Source: JAUIAI01 sp045106815 (GTDB taxonomy: Bacteria; Pseudomonadota; Gammaproteobacteria; Burkholderiales; Burkholderiaceae_E). From it: a stretch of 64,000 bases of DNA. Position numbers and translations under genes: made by a program. The stretch covers positions 239,296 through 303,295 of the forward strand of contig JBGCFG010000022.1 in assembly GCA_045106815.1 (NCBI GenBank), given 5' to 3'. The notes beneath the pieces are model-generated. The model was not told the DNA's origin, ran no database searches, and worked only from the letters and a program-made list of their open reading frames with translations. Numbering within the stretch: the first letter of the stretch is position 1; each line of letters begins with the position of its first letter. This document shows, piece by piece, positions 61,558-64,000 of the stretch.

Positions 61558-62831
61558 TGGCCCCGGATGAAAAGGCCGCGCGGACACTGCTCCGAAACAT
61601 GTTCGACGCTGCAGTTGCGTCAGCCCAGCCAGCGCTCAACATTCCCAAATACCTGCCAGACGATCGCGACGCGCCACTAGTCGTCATTGGTGCAGGTAAA
61701 GCCTCTGCCGCAATGGCCAGCGCGGTTGAAGCGCATTGGCGGGGCCCGTTGTCAGGCCTGGTCGTTACCCGGTACGGTTATGGCGTTGCCTGCAAACATA
61801 TTGAAATTGTAGAGGCAGCACACCCGGTACCAGATGCTGCGGGTCTGCAAGCGGCCGAACGACTCATGGCGCTTGCAGAAACGTTTACCGCTGATCACCA
61901 CGTGCTGTGCCTCATCTCGGGGGGTGGCTCGTCTTTGCTACCGCTGCCAGCGCCTGGCCTGTCACTTGAACACAAACAGTCTGTGAACCGGGCACTGCTG
62001 GCATCCGGCGCAACGATCACTGAAATGAATTGCGTCAGGCGTCACCTGTCTGCGATTAAAGGCGGGCGACTCGCAGCAGCCTGCCATCCGGCTCGGCTAT
62101 TGACACTGCTGATCTCAGACGTGCCAGGTGATGACCCGATTGACATAGCTTCTGGCCCGACAGTCGCCGACAGCACGACTTGCGCCGACGCGCTCGGCAT
62201 TGTTGAGCGCTACCAGATCGATCTGCCCCAGGCTGTACGCGACATGCTCACCAGTGGGGATGGCGAGTCTGTTAAGCCTGGAGATAGCAGGCTTGAGCAG
62301 CACGAGACCCGCATTATCGCTGCACCTCAACTGGCACTCGAATCAGCGGCGCAACTTGCACGAGATGCCGGTTACACCCCCTATATTCTCGGCGATGCGC
62401 TTGAGGGAGAGGCGAGCGAGGTGGGCAAGGTACTGGGCGGCATCGCGCGCCAGACGGCGCTGCGCGAGCAACCGTTCAAAAAGCCAGCGGTGTTGCTGTC
62501 TGGTGGCGAAACAACCGTCACGATCAAAGGGACCGGGCGTGGCGGACGCAATGTCGAGTGCCTGCTGTCAATGGCGCTCGCACTCAATGGCATGCCAAAA
62601 GTCTACGCACTTAGCGCAGACACAGATGGTGTAGACGGTCAGGAGGAAGTCGCCGGCGCCATCATCACCCCGGACACCCTCGCACGTGCATGGGCGATTG
62701 ATAAACCGCCCGCCAAAAGCCTTGCAAACAATGACGGCCATGGCTTTTTCGAGTCGCTTGGCGACGCGGTTGTCAGCGGCCCGACGATGACCAACGTCAA
62801 CGACTTCCGCGCGATTGTAATCGACCGCTAG
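61557..62831 (+). CDS. Glycerate 2-kinase (MOFRL family)
   Basis: 424 residues of the GckA/TtuD type, which phosphorylates glycerate to 2-phosphoglycerate in glyoxylate, tartrate or serine metabolism. It has VIGAGKASAAMASAVE, CLISGGGSSLLPLPAPGLSLEHK, LLISDVPGDDPIDIASGPTVAD, and the C-terminal MOFRL segment GRGGRNVECLLSMALAL and TDGVDGQEEVAGAI. Its ATG overlaps the bchH stop by one base (TGATGG), so it is cotranscribed and probably translationally coupled. No pigment role is known for this family. Confidence 0.93.
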   Translation: MAPDEKAARTLLRNMFDAAVASAQPALNIPKYLPDDRDAPLVVIGAGKASAAMASAVEAHWRGPLSGLVVTRYGYGVACKHIEIVEAAHPVPDAAGLQAAERLMALAETFTADHHVLCLISGGGSSLLPLPAPGLSLEHKQSVNRALLASGATITEMNCVRRHLSAIKGGRLAAACHPARLLTLLISDVPGDDPIDIASGPTVADSTTCADALGIVERYQIDLPQAVRDMLTSGDGESVKPGDSRLEQHETRIIAAPQLALESAAQLARDAGYTPYILGDALEGEASEVGKVLGGIARQTALREQPFKKPAVLLSGGETTVTIKGTGRGGRNVECLLSMALALNGMPKVYALSADTDGVDGQEEVAGAIITPDTLARAWAIDKPPAKSLANNDGHGFFESLGDAVVSGPTMTNVNDFRAIVIDR

Positions 62832-62869
62832 GTCTCCGTTCATCGCTGTTTAAGCCTTTCACCAGGCTC

Positions 62870-62905
62870 AAAAAAAGCCTCTGGAGCTTTACGCCCCAGA
62901 GGCTT
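62870..62905 (-). terminator. Terminator of the molybdenum hydroxylase operon
   Basis: A 10-bp stem AAGCCTCTGG/CCAGAGGCTT with an 11-base loop followed on the minus strand by T7. The hairpin may also cap the plus-strand bchH transcript, although no T-tract follows on that side. Confidence 0.8.
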
Positions 62906-62956
62906 GGTGACCCATCCGACAAAAAACATGTACTCAGGGTCAACAGGGAGGACCTA

Positions 62957-64000
62957 TCAGACCACCTTGTCACCAAATGGCATATCTCGCAGCCGCTTGC
63001 CTGTGGCTGAGAAAATTGCGTTGGCTAGTGCGGGCGCAAAAGGCGGCACACCGGGCTCACCGATACCTGTTGCGTGGACTGAGAATGGATGTTCAACAAT
63101 ATGGGTATGCACACGCTCTGGGTAAGAGTTAATGCGAACCATCGGGTAGTCGTGGAAGTTTGACTCAACCACCGCACCCTCTTTGTAGTGAATGCCTGAG
63201 TGAAGTGCCAGCGTCATGCCCATTACTGCAGCCCCTTCCATCTGGGAACGGACCCGCTCTGGATTGACGCAGAATCCGCAATCGACTGCTGTGTGCACTT
63301 CAGGCACATTGATCTGGCCGTCGGCACCGATCTTCACACGAACCACAGTAGCCACGTAAGTCACAAAGCTGCGATGGACGGCAATACCGATACCCTCGCC
63401 TTTTTCCAGCTTACGGCCCCAGTCAGCGCGCTCCGCAGCCAACTCTACGACCCCACTCAGTCGACCGGTTTCAATCGGGAACTCCTCATACGGTTCACCG
63501 TAGTTCCAATGCTCCCCTTTGAGACCCGCATTCGCCATGTCAATGGTTCGCGCCGGCCCCAACACTTCTAGCAGCATGTCTTTGGGGTCTTTGCCCAGCT
63601 CGTGCGCCAGTTCGCCAATGAAAGACTGAACAGCAAAAGCACGCGGCACATTTGACACCGCCCGATACCAGCCAATACGCGTGTGCGCCATCGCCTTACC
63701 CGACTCTACAGACAGGTTGGGTACATGAACCGGCGTATCCACAAGGCCCATACCAGCCTCAAGCGAACTTGTGTAGCCGGGATCTTCTACAAAGGTAGAA
63801 AAGATCGTGGGCGACACAGAGTTATGACGCCACCCGACAATCTTGCCGCCGTCGTCGACCGCTGCTTCAAGTTGCTCAACCGAGGTCGTGTGATAGAACC
63901 CGTGCTTCATATCGTCTTCGCGGGTCCACTGCAACTTGACTGCCCCGCCGATGGCTTTGGCCACATGGGCCGCCTCGATGACATAGTCACACTTTGACTT
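62957..64000 (-). CDS. Xanthine dehydrogenase family, molybdopterin-binding large subunit (isoquinoline 1-oxidoreductase type), C-terminal part
   Basis: The gene enters from beyond the right edge; the frame is open to base 64000. About 347 residues are visible: VKLQWTREDDMKHGFYHTTSVEQLEA, IGWYRAVSNVPRAFAVQSFIGELAHELGKDP, TAVDCGFCVNPERVRSQMEGAAVMGMTLAL, and GIGEPGVPPFAPALANAIFSATGKRLRDMPF, whose Glu in GEPGVPP is the catalytic base. These match the IorB-like periplasmic or cytoplasmic aldehyde/N-heterocycle oxidoreductases, usually with a small [2Fe-2S] subunit. The substrate cannot be read from the sequence. Confidence 0.9.
   Translation of the reverse strand, partial: KSKCDYVIEAAHVAKAIGGAVKLQWTREDDMKHGFYHTTSVEQLEAAVDDGGKIVGWRHNSVSPTIFSTFVEDPGYTSSLEAGMGLVDTPVHVPNLSVESGKAMAHTRIGWYRAVSNVPRAFAVQSFIGELAHELGKDPKDMLLEVLGPARTIDMANAGLKGEHWNYGEPYEEFPIETGRLSGVVELAAERADWGRKLEKGEGIGIAVHRSFVTYVATVVRVKIGADGQINVPEVHTAVDCGFCVNPERVRSQMEGAAVMGMTLALHSGIHYKEGAVVESNFHDYPMVRINSYPERVHTHIVEHPFSVHATGIGEPGVPPFAPALANAIFSATGKRLRDMPFGDKVV

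Noticed and set aside
1..64000. CRISPR arrays, tRNA or rRNA genes, insertion sequences, phage genes
   Set aside because: Read through for regularly spaced repeats, tRNA-like cloverleaf ends and transposase or integrase motifs; none was found. A tRNA scan could still be run to confirm.

Overview
The window is a near-complete photosynthesis gene cluster (about 17858-61557) with its chromosomal flanks, from a purple bacterium that is most likely a betaproteobacterium of the Burkholderiales type. This rests on the left flank (M23 peptidase, anmK, erpA, argC, rpsI, rplM, an OsmC protein, coq7 and a Neisseria/Burkholderia-type porin). I know that neighbourhood from betaproteobacteria; no database search was run. 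The cyclase gene is the oxygen-dependent acsF, and there is no bchE and no LH2 (puc) gene here. That points to photosynthesis under oxygen, with an RC-LH1 complex, a bound tetraheme cytochrome (PufC) and a HiPIP as electron donors.

Layout. 1-7494: housekeeping genes, a probable small RNA with anti-Shine-Dalgarno stretches (4683-4772), and a porin. 7495-8126: two large nested palindromes sharing a conserved core in opposite orientation. 8127-12295: a MarR-regulated operon for an aromatic or other acyl-CoA (hydratase, dehydrogenase, CoA ligase). 12292-15222: fadD and a lipoprotein metallopeptidase. 15335-17809: two tandem M20 amidohydrolases. 23688-17858 (minus): bchG, a PucC-family transporter, bchP, a small membrane protein and dxs. 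26112-23822 (minus): ppaA and ppsR. 26472-36967 (plus): bchF-bchN-bchB-bchL-bchM-lhaA-puhA-puhB-puhC-acsF-puhE. 37317-37033 (minus): HiPIP. 48789-37850 (minus): crtE-crtF-bchC-bchX-bchY-bchZ-pufB-(pufB-like)-pufA-pufL-pufM-pufC. 48867-49979 (plus): crtC. 55273-50017 (minus): bchI-bchD-bchO-crtB-small ORF. 57127-55409 (minus): a second AerR-type gene and gloB. 57778-62831 (plus): bchH and a glycerate kinase. 62957-64000 (minus): the end of a molybdenum hydroxylase gene.

How it works together. BchH/D/I insert Mg, BchM methylates, AcsF closes ring E, BchLNB and BchXYZ reduce rings D and B, BchF and BchC finish the ring substituents, and BchG/BchP attach and reduce the tail. Dxs and CrtE feed isoprenoid supply; CrtB, CrtC and CrtF make acyclic carotenoids, but crtI and crtD are not in the window. 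LhaA, PuhB, PuhC and PuhE assemble the Puf/PuhA complex. PpsR and two B12-domain proteins are the likely regulators. Matches to TGT-N12-ACA or one base off, most ending in a -35-like TTGACA, lie at the bchG, bchF, bchC and bchH promoters, with further sites at ppaA and crtE/crtC.

Most notable: a 73-codon gene between pufB and pufA encodes an LH1-beta-like polypeptide that has lost both beta histidines (Gln at the BChl-ligand position) and has a C-terminal extension. Other points are the anti-SD small RNA, the paired palindromes, bchH moved away from the bchFNBLM operon, two AerR paralogues, and two small membrane-protein genes inside pigment operons.
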